Shown piece after piece: positions 63,110 through 64,000 of a stretch of DNA of 64,000 nucleotides. Position numbers and translations under genes: made by a program. The stretch's first letter is position 1. Every line of letters starts with the position of its first letter. The DNA comes from Gangjinia marincola (GTDB taxonomy: Bacteria; Bacteroidota; Bacteroidia; Flavobacteriales; Flavobacteriaceae): assembly GCF_039523415.1 (NCBI RefSeq), contig NZ_BAAAFG010000015.1:610983-674982 (forward strand). Direction: 5' to 3'. Under the pieces are notes generated by a model. That model was given only the letters and a program-made list of their open reading frames with translations, did no database searches and was not told the origin of the DNA.

Positions 63110-63445
63110 TTACATGCTTAATTTATCATATTTATTCATCATTTGGACTCCATGAACTAAAGATGCTCCTGCTTCAATCGCAGAAGCAGCATGAACAGCT
63201 TCCATCATTTCTTCTTTAGTAACTCCGCGTTGTAATCCATCTTTAGTATACGCATCAATGCAATAAGGACATTTAACAACATGAGAAACGGCTAGTGCGA
63301 TCAACGATTTTTCTCTTGCAGAAAGCGCACCTTCTTCAAAAACTTTACCGTAATAATCAAAGAATTTTGTACCGAGTTCTTCACTCCAATCTGTGATATT
63401 TCCAAACTTGCGAAGATCGGCGGGGTCGTAGTATGATTTTGACAT
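63110..63445 (-). CDS. Arsenosugar-associated AhpD-like (carboxymuconolactone decarboxylase family) protein
   Basis: The 111-residue helical protein has the AhpD-type redox motif VVKCPYCIDAYT (CxxC with an upstream Glu and the downstream MEAVHAASAIEAGASLVHG). Proteins of this sort beside arsS are annotated as arsenosugar-associated peroxidase-like. It may protect or oxidise trivalent methylarsenicals; this is inference. It is the first gene of the operon. A minus-strand TATTTTTA (63476-63469) is a weak -7 candidate ahead of it. Confidence 0.88.
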   Translation of the reverse strand: MSKSYYDPADLRKFGNITDWSEELGTKFFDYYGKVFEEGALSAREKSLIALAVSHVVKCPYCIDAYTKDGLQRGVTKEEMMEAVHAASAIEAGASLVHGVQMMNKYDKLSM

Positions 63446-63565
63446 AAAGAATTTTGATTTATTAGTGGTAAAAATAAGCGATTCCTTACAGGATAGCTAT
63501 TTTTTATTTTGTTTGTTAGTAGCTATTTAATAGTCTTGTTTTTTTTGAAAGAGTATTTCTACTAC

Positions 63566-63598
63566 AAAAAAACCTTCACAAGATGTGAAGGTTTTTTT
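63566..63598. terminator. Bidirectional terminator upstream of the arsenosugar operon
   Basis: CCTTCACA (63573-63580) and TGTGAAGG (63584-63591) pair perfectly around AGA, with a 7-base A-run before and T-run after. It most likely ends the minus-strand gene at the right edge and insulates the arsenosugar operon. Confidence 0.92.
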
Positions 63599-63680
63599 AA
63601 TCCCAATAGTAGGTTAAGCGCCCCGTAAATCCCACAAAGGGAATTTAAAATGGGGACTTAGTGCGTCAACAGCAGTTCTA

Positions 63681-64000
63681 TTACAAGCAGTTTCCATCTT
63701 GAAACACTGCACAGATTTTAGCTAATGTATTATCTTGGGGAGAACATTCTTTAGCAGGTAAGAACTTACTGCTCGCACCTCTTGTGGTACAGAATTGGGT
63801 ATTATCGTTGATAGTTATGTTAGAGAAGTCGATGTAGGTATAGGTTTGGTTTACATAATCCTGCTCATCAATCTTAAGCATAAAGGTAGTAGGAGTATCG
63901 TTTTTAAATCCCTCTACTAAGTAAAAGAATGAATTATCATCATAATCTTTATAGGCAGATACAGAGGCTACCTCAGAGATGATGGGAGAGAAGTTTGTTT
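63681..64000 (-). CDS. C-terminal part of an unidentified, probably exported protein (cut by window edge)
   Basis: An open minus-strand frame enters from the right edge and encodes the last ~106 residues: NFSPIISEVASVSAYKDYDD, SFFYLVEGF, then TPTTFMLKIDEQDYVNQTYT and a tail with four Cys ending DGNCL. The beta-rich pattern and paired Cys suggest an extracytoplasmic domain. I do not recognise the family. The internal ATG at 63881 is not a believable start because the frame continues upstream. Confidence 0.65.
   Translation of the reverse strand, partial: TNFSPIISEVASVSAYKDYDDNSFFYLVEGFKNDTPTTFMLKIDEQDYVNQTYTYIDFSNITINDNTQFCTTRGASSKFLPAKECSPQDNTLAKICAVFQDGNCL

Noticed and set aside
63446..63565. 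Direct repeat TAGCTATTT (63495 and 63521) as an operator of the arsenosugar operon
   Set aside because: Only nine AT-rich bases repeated 26 bases apart, with no symmetry and no match to the arsR palindrome; too weak to call.

Overview
The window looks like chromosomal DNA from a marine-type member of the Flavobacteriaceae (Bacteroidota). It is AT-rich and has many candidate promoters of the Bacteroidota type, with a -7 element TAnnTTTG and a TTG-like -33 element. It also carries lineage-typical families: DUF4270, DUF5689, DUF6268 and DUF4286 proteins, a PorP/SprF-family barrel, an Oar-like TonB receptor, LytS-type kinases and lipoproteins with short Cys lipoboxes. Several genes appear to start at TTG or GTG. 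I saw no rRNA or tRNA gene, insertion sequence, prophage or CRISPR array.

Layout. 1-11.2 kb is an envelope block: a LytS-type kinase cut by the left edge, a Kelch lipoprotein, two outer-membrane barrels, a DUF4270 lipoprotein and a tripartite RND efflux operon (adaptor, pump, TolC). 11.5-16.8 kb holds housekeeping genes: a TPR protein, DUF4286, rsmA, mgtE and a 2-hydroxyacid dehydrogenase. 17-19.8 kb holds a MarR regulator with a Cys-rich tail, DUF1801 and VOC proteins, then a small arsenic operon (arsR-DUF6428-arsC) under a perfect 32-bp palindromic operator. 19.8-27.2 kb holds a CarboxypepD_reg-like protein, an OlsF-like fused acyltransferase, aspartate kinase, a GNAT protein, fbp and a TerB-domain protein. 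27.2-32.4 kb is ileS, a zinc-less dksA-like gene, a secreted protein and lspA. 32.4-32.85 kb is the only large non-coding stretch and is made of low-complexity repeats, including 22 copies of a 7-bp unit.

32.8-45.1 kb holds folate cyclo-ligase, an AstE-like/RimK pair, uvrC, a patatin-barrel fusion (type Vd-like), tyrosine catabolism (hmgA, hppD) and a DUF3108/tryptophan 2,3-dioxygenase/M23 peptidase operon. 45.3-58 kb is dominated by surface functions: an Oar-like TonB receptor, a second TonB receptor with a DUF5689 lipoprotein, two paralogous endonuclease/exonuclease/phosphatase proteins, hflX and a PorP/SprF barrel. greA follows.

The most interesting unit is the minus-strand operon 63445->59105. 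It encodes an AhpD-like peroxidase, a radical SAM enzyme (ArsS), an exported rhodanese, a GT-A glycosyltransferase (TIGR04282-like), a purine nucleoside phosphorylase and the arsenosugar-type ArsM. Together they could plausibly carry arsenic from methylation through 5'-deoxyadenosylation to a finished arsenosugar. The phosphorylase has Asp where 6-oxopurine enzymes have Asn, and an aliphatic residue where they have the 5'-OH-binding His. This fits a role in removing adenine from a 5'-arsenic-substituted adenosine. Three proteins from the two arsenic loci (ArsR, DUF6428, ArsM) end in Cys-Cys. No arsenite efflux pump is visible in the window.
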